A stretch of 64,000 bases of DNA. Source: Terana coerulea (Eukaryota; Basidiomycota; Agaricomycetes; Polyporales; Phanerochaetaceae). The position numbers and the translations under genes are program-made. The stretch covers positions 248,001 through 312,000 of the forward strand of contig JAKOGH010000740.1 of assembly GCA_024811115.1 (NCBI GenBank), written 5' to 3'. Below the pieces are notes generated by a model that saw only the letters and a list, made by a program, of their open reading frames with translations, was not told where the DNA came from and searched no databases. Below, piece by piece: positions 35,486 to 48,276 of the stretch (position 1 is the first letter of the stretch; every line of letters begins with the position of its first letter).

Positions 35486-37747
35486 CGTCTCGATATCCCC
35501 CAACGTTTCTGCCGCGCTCGTTGACCGTTGTTGGTACCCGCTACTGGCATGACACCCGATGTAAAATAGTCCGCTGCGATGTTTCCCAAGGGAGCTGCGC
35601 ACAATGTTCATATCGTTCATGATGGCTCGCTCAGAACAGACTTCTCTTCTCGCGTTGACGCGGTTTCGCATTATTCCGGTGTGACTGGCTTATTCAAAAG
35701 AAGACAAGCCAGCGGAGTCCACAAGAGGACCCTGATAATTAAAACCTACGCTTTCGGGAGACGGTTGGTCCCGACAGAAGTCTGATATCAACTACTTCGA
35801 CTGCGCACCTGGGACCTCCAGTCCCGCAAAGTACTGAATCATCATGTTCGCCTTCTCTGTTGGCTACATAGCACTATACCGTACTCTCGTGGGTCAAAAC
35901 TCCCACGTATGATCCCGCGGTAGTGACATATCGACCCCATATGGCAGTAACGCCGGACCACCGTGACAACGTCCAGTGAAACGGTGACTATTCTGCAAAG
36001 CTAAACCTGAGGTCTTCGCGGAAGCAAATATCATGAAGGCAGAAGCGGCCGGGCCAAGGAGCTTGTAACTTTCATGTAAGGCACTGACGCATACCGTCAA
36101 CTCGAACGGCGTTCACATACTACCTAGTAAGTACTGAGGCTAGTAATTACTAAGTACTACTGTACATGGACTCGGAGTTACTACTTTGAATTACTTACCT
36201 GGGCGGTTTCCAACACTCTTCTGGCTTGGGTGACAATTCCCAGAGAACGATTGCCATCCCAGCACGTACGTACATGCAAGTTCACCAAGCAGAGTATGAA
36301 TACAATTGCCCCCCACGTGTTGCGGCAAATGCCGAGGACGGCTAGGCCGGACCCGGCGGACCGTCACATAATAAATCAGCGCCGAGCCAAACTTTGTGGC
36401 GTTATGGGCGTCTCTCATCTCAAGCTTGCTCTTGCTCTCGATCGTCACCGACTTCCTCACCACATCCTTGCTGATATGATCCTGCGAGCCAGCTGGTACG
36501 AAAAGATACAATCACCAATAAAAATGCGGAAAACATCGATATAAAAGTGGATGGGCTGTTATTTCTCGGTGCCACGTAACCCTTGCACCAACATGGCCCA
36601 GCTGGTTGCCATGCCACTCGTCAAACCTCTATTGCGAATGTTCGTCATCGGCTCGACTTTTCACAGATTCCCTCTGCGTTGTGCGTTTGATCGAGCTCGT
36701 GGACCATGATGTTCTGGGTGCCTAATCGCCGATGCCCGTTCGTCCAGCCGTTCGACGGCGTCGTAGCCACGAACCCACAGATACTTACAGGCTAGATGTT
36801 GCCAATGCATCGCTCAAAGCCAATATTATTGTCCAACCACTTTTCCATAGACGATTCTGAGGCCATTATATGGCAATGGACAAACCTACGCTGCATGACA
36901 GTTGGTGGGTTTTCCTTTCGTACCTGGACGGGACCGAATTAATCGTCGCGTACATAGTTGCATGGTTACAAAAGCATATGCTGGCCTTTATCGAGCTTGC
37001 AGCAGTTGATCCGTGCATCGACGCATGACGCTTCTGACGGACCGGCGGGATGCACCAGGTACGACGCACGAACTTGTCGATCCCGGCGGTCGCTCATATA
37101 CAGATCATGCGCACGCGATCACTTTTATTTCTAGAATCCTTCACCGCTGCGATTCGCGGACCGCCCAGGCGGAGAGAACACCGAGGCACCATATATTGAC
37201 CATCTGCGAAAGGATCGACAACCGATCTTCCGCTTTGTCTCTTGCACATTTGGCTGCGTTCATTATTCTACCCTTGGTTCGCATCCACAGACGTTGAGCC
37301 TGCTCAACTGGATTTGGGTCAGTCGCACGTACGCGTTCTCGCCCGAGTCCCGACTATCTCTCATTAAAAAAATCTGATCGTATTCACTCCATTGGGCACA
37401 ATGCAGCCGCCGGTAACGACGCGCATGGCAGCTACCTACGTTGCGAAGCTCGGGCAGGGCTTCTAGTTAATATCTCAAGCTTGCACATGAGCCGCTGCAT
37501 GGTGCCCGCTGCTGAACGCTTCATCCTTACGTACCGCTGCATCGCGGTGCCGTTCCTTGGCAACCTCATGGCCTCGCTGCTATGTACGCTATTCACCCGG
37601 CTTGTTCCACCTACCGGATGTATTTGCTCGTGACGATCGTGCGGCCATGGCAATCCTCGTGCAGCCTGGACATTTCTGCGTCCCTTTGGCCCGGATGTCA
37701 TCGAGAATATCACAGTCGAGGGGTCCATACGTCGACAATCCTCAAGG
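35486..37747. other. Intergenic between the two endo-PG genes
   Basis: About 2.3 kb with no supported gene; includes the 3' UTR of copy A and promoter of copy B. A short AT-rich cluster with repeated TAGTA/TACTA words is at about 36120-36195. Otherwise nothing recognised. Confidence 0.5.
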
Positions 37748-37755
37748 TATAAAAT
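37748..37755 (+). promoter_or_regulatory. TATA box of endo-PG copy B
   Basis: TATAAAAT lies 92 bp upstream of the ATG of copy B, matching the arrangement of copy A. Confidence 0.55.
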
Positions 37756-37839
37756 ATCGCACACGTGGGGCCTCCGTCCTCAAGGTTCTGTCCTTGCTCT
37801 TTCCCGCTCCCTGCCACCTCCAGAATAATTGTCCTCAAC

Positions 37840-39649
37840 ATGTCTCTCGGATTTGCCACCTTTGTTCTCCTCTCCTTCTCTCTTCCTTTCGCCACCGCGC
37901 TCCCGAGCTCGCTCGATGCTCGGTCCTCGTCCTGCACGGGTACCATTTCTTCCCTCACGGATGTTGCCGCCGCGGTCAAGTGCACCACTGTGAACATCAA
38001 CGCCTTCACTGTGCCTGCTGGCAAGACTTTCGATCTGGAGTTGTTGGATGGCACCACCGTCAACATGAGTACGTCCGTGTAGCATATCAGTGTGCTAAGT
38101 TACGGCATGCTCATTGCATGCTTAACCTGCAGAGGGTAACGTTGCGTTCGCCTTCAAGGAGTGGGATGGCCCTCTCTTCCAAGTCAGGTACGCATCGCGC
38201 AGCCTCTGGGCACCTTCACTTTGTTGACCCGGTGTTTACAGCGGAACCAACATTCATTGTAAGTGTATACCTCACGAGCGCTCCTTTCGAGTACTGATAA
38301 TCTTTACCCTCAGTCAACGGTAACGGCTACACATTTGACGGCAAAGGTGCTTCGTACTGGGTATGTCAATATTTCAGTGGCATTGTATGCGCCATATCAA
38401 CACCCTTTCTAGGATGGTCAGGGCGGCAACGGAGGTGTCACCAAGCCCGCGCCCATGATGAAGTACGTTCTGTTCACTCCTCCAGACTTGTCTGGACAAC
38501 GGCTGACGCAGCGCTCGTTCCCAGGATCAAGATGTCCGGCACCTACACCGTGAGTTTCCATAATATTCACTCCTGAAGAATACTAACCCGTTGCGTCCCA
38601 GAATGTGAAAGTGCTCAACTCCCCCGCGCGCGTTTACAGCGTGTCGAACCCGGCCCCGCTCGTCATGTCGAAGTTGACCATTGACGACTGTCCGTATCCT
38701 CTCTTGTCCCTTGTCAACACGTACTGAGTTTCTGACCTATGTATTAGCCGCTGGTGACGCTACTAACTCGAAGAGCGGTTCCTCGTCCGCAGGTCACAAC
38801 ACTGACGGCTTCGACGTCAGCACCAACAACTTGACAATCGAAGACAGGTAAGCTCAGTTTATTGTGACTACAAACTCATCGAGCTGACACCGATACCTCT
38901 CCCCAGCGTTATCAAGAACCAGGATGACTGCCTCGCCATCAACAAGGGCACCAACATCGTCTTCCAGAGGAACACCTGCTCTGGTGGCCACGGTATCTCC
39001 ATTGTGAGCCTTTGCCTTGACGCGGCGCGCGACCCAAGCACTGACCCGGCGGATAACACAGGGCTCCATCTCCAGCAGCGCTGTCGTCTCTGGTGTCATC
39101 ATCTCCGGCAACACCGTCACCAGCAGCGACAACGGCCTCCGCATCAAGACCAAGGCCGACGCCACCAGCGCGTCGGTGAGCAACGTCACCTACACCGGCA
39201 ACACCGTCTCCGGCATCAGGAAGTACGGTGTCCTCATCGACCAGGTGCGTCTTGTGTCTTCGCCGTTCAGTGTACGGTCGCTGATCTCGCCAATCCGCAG
39301 AGCTACCCCGACACCCTCGGCACGCCTGGCACTGGCGTCAAGATCTCTGTATGTTATCCTGGCTGCCCAGGTTTTGCACAACGCGGATACTCACTGCGTT
39401 ACTTCAGGGCATCAACTTCACCGGTACGAAGTCGACCGTCGCCGTCAACTCCGGCGCCCAGAGGGTCAACATCAACTGCGGCAAGTCAGCCTGCACTGGT
39501 GAGAACTATCTTCGTGTAGCAGTCCACACGACAGGTCGCTGACGCATCGTTCTCCACCAGGCACCTGGAACTGGGCTTCTTTGAAGACCAGCGGCGGATC
39601 TGCTGGAAAAATCACCAACTTCAGCGGTGTCACTGGTTTCACCCAGTAA
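37840..39649 (+). CDS. Endopolygalacturonase (GH28), copy B
   Basis: Paralog of copy A with the same activity expected. Signal peptide [20 protein letters not shown]; mature start near [19 protein letters not shown]. Twelve introns at the same positions and phases as copy A. Blocks: [89 protein letters not shown], and the end [13 protein letters not shown]. Catalytic Asp, Asp-Asp, His and R-I-K residues are all present and the frame is unbroken. It ends 138 bp from the convergent complex I gene. Confidence 0.96.
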
Positions 39650-39787
39650 ATACTCTGCGACTTACCCTACTCAGCTTCTTTTAATGTGCTCTTCCAACTA
39701 CACTCTTTTGTACCCAGCCTATGTCACTCGTTGCTGCTTCCGATATAATATAAAGAAATAGTCGATTGCAATTCCATACAGTATACT

Positions 39788-42613
39788 CTACGCAAACGAA
39801 GCCTGTGCTGAACTTGAGAGATCGCTGAAGCCGTAATCCTCTCCCTTGGTGAACGCCCGTGTACATTGTGCCATGGTGACGGACCTGTACAGTTCGATGA
39901 GCCGACAAACCTAAGAGGAGGTAGATGGTCTGGTAATTGTGACTTACGCTCTTGAGATAGGGTCAGTTTGGTAGAAATTACTTATCGGCTTCTTGAACGG
40001 TGCACCCGTCGCCTTCGCGTTGGTGGTGGCAGCGATGAGAGCCTTCAAACCCGCAAAGGTGGCTTCCGAAGACGTTGGCTCGGTGACGTCGTACCGCACC
40101 AGCGTGGGTGCAATCTCCCACATACGATCCCGCAGCGAGAGAACATCGTCATATGGTAGTGGCGCGCCGACCACCTCCGAGAGGGCCCTGTGCGAAGGCA
40201 AATCATGAGTCTCCGAAAGGACAAATGGCTGCGACCCTGAAGAACTCACCGAATGATCTTCCAGTCCTCGCGCGAGGCACCTGGTGGTGGGACCGCAGCT
40301 CGCCCCAGTTGTGATCGGCCCTCGGTGTTAACCCACGTTGTCGACTTCTCAGTGTATGCCGCAGCCGGCAGGCACACGTCCGCGAGTTGAGCACCAAGAT
40401 CACCATGGTGTCCCTGGTACACGACGAAAGCGTCCTTTGGTATCGATTTGGGGTCGACTTCATCGGCGTTCAGCAGAAAGACGAATTTCGGCTTGGTCTC
40501 CGAGGCCTTCTTTGACGGAACGAACCCGATATCATACGCTGCTGGGCGGGATGCAACCTGATATCGACATTAGAAGAGAAACAGGCAGGATTGATTGATT
40601 ACGTACACGGTGGAGAATACTGTAGCCATTCCACTCAGGAGTGACCAGTCGTTCCTTGTTCTTTTCCACAAACCTAGCGAGAGCGTTGTACGCAACCTTG
40701 CCATCCGCATGCTCATTCAGCGCGCTGCCGACGATGATCAATGGATATTTCGCGGACTTGAACTTCTCAGCGAATGGACCCTTGCCCGCCACGAAGTCCT
40801 GTATGGCCTTGACGTCGGCGCCGAGATAGTCGTAGCCATACGTCGTGTCCACACGCTCGCCAATCAAGCCAACCTCAAGACCGGTATGCAGCCAGCTCTT
40901 GCGAATGCGCGAGTTGAGGACCGCTGCTTCGTGTCGTGGGTTGGTGCCAACAAGAAGGATCACGTCGGCACGCTCCACACCGGGGATAGTAGAGTTGAAC
41001 AAGTAGTTTGACCGGACGTCGACGGAGTGCGCGGGTGCGGCATGACCATTGACATGATCGAGGGTGAGGTTATCGGAGCCGAGGCGGTTGACAAGATCTT
41101 TCAAGGCGACGAGAGACTCGGTGTCGGCCAGGTGACCGGCGACAGCCTGGATCTCGTTACCGGTAGCCCCCGACTTCTGCAGGCCGTCAGCGATGGCAAC
41201 CATCGCATCCTCCCACGAACCGGTCACAAACCTGTCGCCCTGCTTGATAAGTGGGGTCGTGAGTCGCTGGAACTTCAGACCGTCGTACGCGTAGCGGGTC
41301 TTGTCGCTAATCCACTCCTCGTTAACGTCGTCGTTTGGCCTTGGCTGCACGCGCATGACGAGCACGCCACGAGAGTCGACGCGAATATTTGAACCGACAG
41401 CGTCCAGAACATCAACAGAGTCAGTGTGCTTCAGCTCCCATGGCCGTGCGTGGAAGGCGTAAGGCTTGCTTGTCAGAGCACCGACTGGGCAAAGGTCGAC
41501 AATGTTTCCCGACAGTTCTGAGTCCATAGTTTTCTCCACATACATGCCGATTTGCATGTCATTTCCACGGCCGGTGGTACCGAGCTCTTCCACTCCAGCA
41601 ACTTCGTTCGCGAACCGCACGCAACGAGTACATTGAATGCAACGGTTCATCGAGGTCTTGACCAAAGGTCCGAGGTCCTTATTCTCAACGGCACGCTTGC
41701 CTGTAATTTCGTGGAAACGAGAACGGTCGGCGCCGTAACGCATGGACTGGTCTTGCAGGTCGCATTCACCACCCTGGTCACAAATAGGGCAATCTAGAGG
41801 ATGGTTCGATAGCAGGAATTCCATAACGCCCTCACTGCAAATCTGAATGAGACTGATATGTGAGCACCCGGAAAGTTGAGTACGCACCGAGCTTCGTGCA
41901 CGAGGGGAGTATTAGTGAACACCTTCGCTCCGGGCATCGCAGGCATGGCACTGGAGAAAATATTAGTGTTGGTATGGCGTGGATATTTTGCGTGCGCCGC
42001 ACCATGAAGCAACAGGTTTTGGCGAGCGTTCGACTTCTACTAGACACATCCTGAAGTGAAGATCAACGAAGAGCGCTTTTAGTCCGGGTTCGTGTGTCGA
42101 CGTACCGACAGTTTCCTGCAATGGCCAATCTGAGGGTTCATGACATTCGAGATTACATATTGTAAGTTTGTGTTCATATGGCGAAAGTTGTTCTGCATAC
42201 CTATCATGGTAACAGAATCTGGCAAAGAAAAAGCGAATTTGAGTAACACGGGAGGACCGGCATAAAGAGCAAACGCACCTTGGTATTGTCGCACCAGCAG
42301 CCTCGCACGCCTGAATCAAAGCCGAACCTATTCAACACGCTTTCTCAGCTCCCATGTCCACTCCAAAGAGACCCTTGCGCCGCACCTTGAGGAACCGTCA
42401 CTTCCTTCCCATCGACGGTAAGAGTAATGTCCGCTTGCCGGCTTGATGTAGAGCTGAAGTTACGACGACCTGTACATGGTACATGTTAGAAGGCGTGGTC
42501 CGTTATGTCTGAGGCGTACTGTACTGACCTGCACGAGCTGAGGTGGAAGGTGCGACTACTCCGAGTATGCCCGTCGAGGCCGGCCTGGACGCCGTAGAGA
42601 CTAGCCGAAGCAT
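39788..42613 (-). CDS. nuo78: Complex I 75/78-kDa subunit (NDUFS1 / NuoG type)
   Basis: Iron-sulfur subunit of the NADH dehydrogenase peripheral arm, in the mitochondrial matrix. The start at 42613 opens an import signal ([20 protein letters not shown]). Many small exons follow: [30 protein letters not shown]; an 18-nt exon (42201-42218, FCYHDR); [40 protein letters not shown]. The long exon carries [15 protein letters not shown] and [15 protein letters not shown], the cysteine sets for the 2Fe-2S and 4Fe-4S clusters, then the molybdopterin-oxidoreductase-like part ([20 protein letters not shown]). The end uses one more intron (donor in GCGTAAGTC at 39940-39948) to reach [19 protein letters not shown], a conserved tail; a read-through would stop at 39944. 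Frame intact. Confidence 0.97.
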
Positions 42614-43034
42614 GAGTGGAGTGTGTGTATTGCGTAGCAGGGAGACCAGCAGAGGACGAGCGCGAAGGCCAGCAATGCGCCTCCGAAGCTGGGGAATATT
42701 TCGTCGTCGTCGTCGCTCACGATGACCAAACTTGTCCCTAGACGCGCATTCGAGCGGAGTTTCAATGGAGCAGGGACCTAACGGAATTGTTCTGATTGGT
42801 CCAGGATTGGTCGGTATAACATGCGCACGAGGCCTGGCGACTGGCAGCCCGAGAGGTAAACGAGAACAGCTAGAATAATTATTGGACTTAGGGTGTTAAG
42901 TTACAGCAGTGACTAGGGAATATGAGAGCTACAATGCATGGGTATAGAAGCTACAGTAAGGGTGATACACGTCCGACAGCTAGACGACCAGCGAAAGCAT
43001 TCCAGAGTCCAAAGAGTGAGAGCAGCTGAAGAAA
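42614..43034. other. Promoter of the complex I gene
   Basis: Short gap between two minus-strand genes; no gene seen. Confidence 0.5.
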
Positions 43035-44650
43035 TCAAGCCACGAAAACGACCAGCAACGCGTTGACCACAAGCTTTTCGAGTTCACCGCCTTGCACGAA
43101 AGGCACACGCTCCTTGCCGGCTCCACCAGGAGACGTTGGGGAGGAGAGAATGGTGATGCCAGCCTCGCTTAGACGCATGGCGCCGCTTCGCTCTACTTTG
43201 CTACGTATGTCTTCTGTAGAGTCGCCAGCCTCTGACATGCTCGACATACGACGGATAGGCGAGGGCTTTTTACGGGGCCCGTCCAGGATGTGTATCTGGG
43301 AGTTGATGCTCATCGGGCTACCGTTTTCGGGCTCGACACTGAAGTCGATCGTCTGGTCTATGGGCCAGACATAGCCCCTAGCACTCCAATGTAGCTCGGG
43401 TTCGAGTTTGTAAAGCTTCAGAGCATGATATAGAACGGAGTCACCGCCCTTCAGCTGGAGTAAGACCGTCAGCTGAGCACGAGGCGGTGAAAAGCGAGTG
43501 CACTCACAAGAGGAACTAAGGACTCAGCCAATGCTTCGCCAGGGTTGACGTCGTAGTCGGCTGTCAGATGGAACGCAATCTTACGCCCCCGAGACAGGTT
43601 CAAGACTGGCGAGAGCAGATCAAGGAAACGATCGCTGGGGGCAATGAGGGGATCTGGCTGGATAGCAGCGGGGCCGAACGACTTCAAGTGCACAGCATAC
43701 GAAATCGTCACCCTGCAGCCCTTTGTGACGGGCTCGATCTCGTGGTCACAATCCGCCATGAACGCAGTCCATTCCATATCCCCCACTTTACCACCTCGAG
43801 CATGGTACTTCTCCTCGCTGCCGTCCGGACTTCGCACGGCGAGATCTCCGCCTCGGAACCGTACTGGTAGTGTGACGAGGATGGTTGCAACGCGCATGTC
43901 GGTAGGCTTCGCAGGTGACCTCATCCCACTTCCTTTCAGCCAAATCTGGAGCTTGTCCCGGATCGTCGTGAGGTAGTGTCCGGTTGGCAATGTGGGGAAC
44001 AGCGTATTGCGAATGGCTTCCAGAATGGGATGATTCGCAATTTCGAGGGTCGCGGTGAGAGGGAGGTGAGGAGGGTAGAAGAGAGACTCGTGTTCGGAGA
44101 AGTCTTCCAATCCGGATACCGAATGGGGGCGGCATGCACCGATGAGGACGTCGAGTGAAGGTGGCATATCGTAGTCGATGTCGATTGGGAAGTCCAGGGA
44201 GTGTGTTATACCACTCTGTGGTGCGCTTGCTCAGTTGAGGAATGAAGTGTTGGGGGACGTACGGCTCACCTTGGAGCGGAAGAACAGCACAAGAGCTGAT
44301 GGATCCACTGGTATCCTACCACTAACCACGAATGGGCGCGCCTTGGCGGCGATGAGCATTGCGATGCTGGCACGGTAAGCGGCCTCGCTGTCATAGTCGG
44401 ACGACTGCCTTCGTCTCCTCTGCTTTGATGGCGAGAAAGTGGCCTTCAGAGGCGAGTGCTCAACCTCAAAGTCGGACCGATTCCGTGGGAATGGGAGACC
44501 GTCCGAGCTACGACTTGAGGTGGACGTGGGCGAGGATAAGGGCCGACATGGAGGAGGGGGAAATGGTAGCTGCTGGCATGGGTGATGGTGGTAGGAGACA
44601 GAGCGACGACGAGCTGAAGAGCGAGGGCCGAGGCAGAATCAACCCGTGTC
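43035..44650 (-). CDS. 2OG-Fe(II) oxygenase-like (prolyl-4-hydroxylase fold) protein
   Basis: Resembles fungal proteins with a double-stranded beta-helix oxygenase domain. The block RFRGGDLAVRSPDG, then WTAFMADCDHEIEPVTKGCR and VTISYAVHL, matches the region that carries the iron ligands (an H/D pair and a distal His); I see D-C-D-H-E but did not confirm all ligands, so activity is unproven. Upstream exons contain KQRRRRQSSDYDSEAAYRAS, DPSALVLFFRSK and HSLDFPIDIDYDMPP. The C-terminal exon has LKGGDSVLYHALKLYKLEPE and ends in a hydrophobic LVVNALLVVFVA, perhaps a membrane anchor. The 5' end is not fixed: the frame is open back to about 44650 without a clear Met. Frame intact over the readable part. 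Confidence 0.65.
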
Positions 44651-45530
44651 CAGAGCAGGGCCGTAGGTCTTATGACGATGTCGGGCTGGAGAGAAGTGTT
44701 CTCAGTCTAGGGCACTTGACATCTTCTTCTGCCATGCACAAGGGGCGTGTCTCGGAGATCTCATCACGAACCGCCTTTGTCCTGGATGAACGCTACCAAC
44801 AGCAGCCTAGGACGTGTGTAGCTTCCGTAGTCGGTGTGATAATGACTCGTCTTTGGCGCATTACTCCGAAAACCCACGAGAGCCACAGTGGGTCCCAAAG
44901 ACGCAGGTGGTGCCGGTGGGAACTGCAGAAAACTTCCTACACCCCCAGATTCACAAACGGTAACAGGAATAGACCAGAACTGGACGCACCAGAGGAGGAG
45001 TGAATGGGTCCATCAGCCATGAGTGAACAACGTGGCTGGGACGACCGCTGCGAAGCGGCAAGGTGATAGTGAGCTTGGTTGAGATGGACCGTTCCTGCAC
45101 GAATGGTCTATTTGTTCTATGTGATCGTAATTATGCCGGCTGTGAGTTGTTGCAGACAGCTTTATGACCAACCATGAGACCGGTCACAAGCTCATTGAGC
45201 CTAATTTCAATGCGGCACTTGAGGACAGATGAAGGCATGTATGAACCGCAGAGCAGCAGCGGACTAAACTGAGGTGGCTCGGGACAACGTGGTAGGGGAC
45301 AAAACTTTGAGTACCTTGACGCCGGCAGAGAGTCCCCCCGATGTATACGAGGCGCCAAGCCGAGGACGACCAGAGAAACTCGATATTGAGAGAAACTGTC
45401 CGGTTAAGATGCATGCGAAGCGAGACACGTCGCATTAGAAAGACATAGTATTATATGATACAATCCTCTATTTCGGCCTGAAGCCAAGAATCCAACTAGT
45501 ATGACCATAAATACCAAAGCTGCGTACTTA
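44651..45530. other. Upstream region of the oxygenase-like gene
   Basis: May contain the missing first exon(s) of the oxygenase-like gene. A plus-strand open frame (44359-45003) lies opposite the gene and is judged a shadow. The right half is the 3' region of the GT90 gene. No RNA gene or repeat recognised. Confidence 0.4.
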
Positions 45531-47747
45531 TCAAAGGGTAAAGTTCATGGAGTCTCTATCATCGGACCACAGCCTTGCGTACTCCAAACAAAGTCTGTAG
45601 ACATACGCTGCATCATCCAGGGATGAGTTAGCACGTCATTGCAAAGATGGAGGCCGTCGGCTTCTCACCTTCCATGTCCTCTCTCCTTCCGAGGGTGCGT
45701 TTCCATTGCTTCCCAGCGCGAGCAATACGGCGAAGGCGTCTGTCGCCATCTACCGGCTTCCGCTGCTGAGCAGGTGCGGCGAGGGCTGTCGAGTTTGCAG
45801 CACGGAGGGTTGACTCTGATCCGCCCGAGAAGAAGGCGTGAATGTTATAGATCTCGTGGTACGTCGGGGACACTGGGATGTAGTGCAGCCTGTAAAGCGC
45901 ACATCACATGAGACTTTGGGCGCATGGGAAATGAAATGCGGAGACGCACCAAGGCTGAATCCACTCCTCAAAGAACTCCCGATACACAGTCGCCTTCAGG
46001 ACTGCGCTATCTGACTCCAGGAACGAGAAGAAACGACCCGAGTACCCCATGCCGTCAAGGTCAACGAGATATTTGTGCTTCCAATGATCGCCCAAGTTCA
46101 CACCCGTGTCGTCGAATCGATGGTCCCGCAACAACGCACCGGGGCCACCCGGGTAGTTGAAAGTATCCACTAGCTTGACGAACGCGACGTCCATGACTTC
46201 GTTGTTCAAAGCCGCGGCAGGTACCTCTGCGTAGACATAATCGGTGGAGCCCGGTGGGTCAGCAAAGAGAATTGTGCGATTGGTCGTAGAGGTGTCCGTC
46301 GTCATTCGCACTAGTCTGCAAGGTAGAGCGGACAACGTTTGAGTTCCAGGGCTGTCGACAAACACATGCCACGCACCTATGGCGTTGGTACTGCCCAGCA
46401 AAACCCGGCGGAGAGCTGCCTCCGCCCGTCGAGGCACCTCTCCAAAAGACTTTGTCACTCTTCAATTCCCATGGTGTTTCCATATGGTCGACAGGATTCA
46501 GCGCCAGGTTGACCGGATCCCAGCCGTACGTATATCGGCGGGTCTGGCCATGGTAGTAATGGCTAGGCACACGGATATCCAGAAATCCGGATGCCTTTGC
46601 TGGCGAGAAGATCGGGAACAGTACCGGGATTGTGCGCCAGTCAGAGAAGAAATGGCCTTGACTATAATGTGCCCATGGGTTTTGACAATATGAGTAATTC
46701 CCTTGCACGTTTCGAGAGAACACTAGTTCGTCGCTCTGGCCTAGGAGTTGACTTAGGCGGGTCTGGCTGGTCGAGGCGCGGGTGGAACTGAAGAGATGAC
46801 GTGCCGGAGAGCCTGGTTCGCACGTCCGACGGAATGCCTCCCAAACACTTCCTTCCCCTCTCCAATCCTGAGCGTATCGCCCACTGAGCTGGTCAGATAC
46901 ACCATCTGCACATCCGTCAGCCAATAGAACAAAGACTCCAATGACATGGCGCGCACTTTCAGTGAGGTTCGGGTATTTACGATGCTCCCAAGGAACTAAG
47001 ATACGTCCTTCTGCCATAGCATTGATTGGGAAGTCCATGTCCGGTAGCTGGAGTACCTATGGGTGAGCAAGTTTGACTAATAGGCGGATTGTCTAGGCGC
47101 ACCCTGTCTTGAAACTTCTCTATCATAAGAAGGAAACCTGAGGCACGCGCGCTGACTCCATCGGTGCTGTCATGCCCGTCCTTGATACTCACCGCACTCC
47201 CTTGACCATTACGGACCTTCACTAGATCTACTGACGGCAAGTGCCCTGCCTGCGTCCTGGTTAGACATTTCAGACGCATGAGTCGCGTACTCACCAATGC
47301 AGCCCTCAGCCTAAATTCGGCCGGCGATAGTTCCCAGAAAGGTTCCAAGTCCTCTGTGATGGCATTGTATTCGTCCACCATGAGTACATTATTGTCCTGC
47401 ACAAACTTCCACCAGTCGTCAAATCCACGCGGAGGGTCGCGTCTGAAGCGCGCTCGGTACTCGGCCACGGCCAGTTGGAGGGTCTTGCTCTGCTTTGAAA
47501 GGCGTTCGCGGAACTTCAGTTCGGCTTCAGCCATAAGTTTTGGAATAGGATGTTCCTTGAGAGTAGCTCTTGAGTTCCCCGAAACCAAGGATGTGAGCAG
47601 CCGAGGCTTTGGTATTATCGAGTCGTCATGAAAGACTTCTTGTTGGGTTTTCCTCCTCGCTGTCCATAGCCCGGCTTGCATAAACACCAAGCATACAGCT
47701 ACCACGAAGAGGATTCCCCGTTTGGTACCAGGGACACCATCGTTCAT
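45531..47747 (-). CDS. CAP10-type glycosyltransferase (GT90)
   Basis: Golgi type II membrane glycosyltransferase; relatives such as Cryptococcus Cap10/Cxt1 add xylose to capsule or cell-wall glycans. The start MNDGVPGTKR (47747) is followed by one helix ILFVVAVCLVFMQAGLW. Stem region: KFRERLSKQSKTLQLAVAEY and PRGFDDWWKFVQDNNVLM. CAP10 core: LQLPDMDFPINAMAEGRILV, TPWELKSDKVFWRGASTGGG, VKLVDTFNYPGG, and HWKHKYLVDLDGMGYSGRFF, the family's nucleotide-sugar-like segment. It ends CLEYARLWSDDRDSMNFTL at 45531 after a final intron. An in-frame Met upstream (47819) is possible, but the shorter start suits the anchor. Frame intact. Confidence 0.9.
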
Positions 47748-48276
47748 ACCGGCAAAAGGAGCGTGTAGATATCCAAGTAGTCCAAGGTCACTGTTTCTGT
47801 CGTAGACAAGATAAAGCACAGTGTCCCGCCCGCGAGAGCAGTAACGTTGAATGAGAGAGACTGAGAGACTCGGCGCGCTGGAGGTCGAAACGCTCTCAGT
47901 TGACGTATGAATGTTCCCACGGTAACAATCACTCTTACTGCTGTAAGTATCTCATAAAGGGTAAGTGCGCTGTCACGGCGCCACCAACGCTTTGCCCGAT
48001 GGCAGCCTTCACACATGCATCCATCTCTACCAAACTTCAGCCGTACGCAGCTTTGTTGACGGAAATACAGACAGGCACCTGGCTGCCTGGAAACTACTCG
48101 GCCCTTCGATAACTGCGCACCTCTGGAAAGCCGGTCACCGAGCGTGACCGCCAGCGCAGTTACGGGAGTTGTCCTGATTCGGCGATGCGTATGAAAGCTC
48201 GCCAGCACTTCTTGTGCTGTAACCATTACGACCTCTGCATACGACCCCTCAAGACCCCCTTTCTTCCACGTCTACC
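47748..48276. other. Divergent intergenic region, GT90 / AMSH
   Basis: About 530 bp of promoter space between head-to-head genes. A 160-codon minus frame crosses it but has no recognisable domain and overlaps the GT90 5' end. Confidence 0.5.

Noticed and set aside
44359..45003. 214-codon plus-strand open frame opposite the oxygenase-like gene
   Set aside because: Overlaps exons of the minus-strand gene, which has the family motifs; a shadow.
47744..48226. 160-codon minus-strand open frame upstream of GT90
   Set aside because: No domain; overlaps the GT90 start and the divergent promoter.
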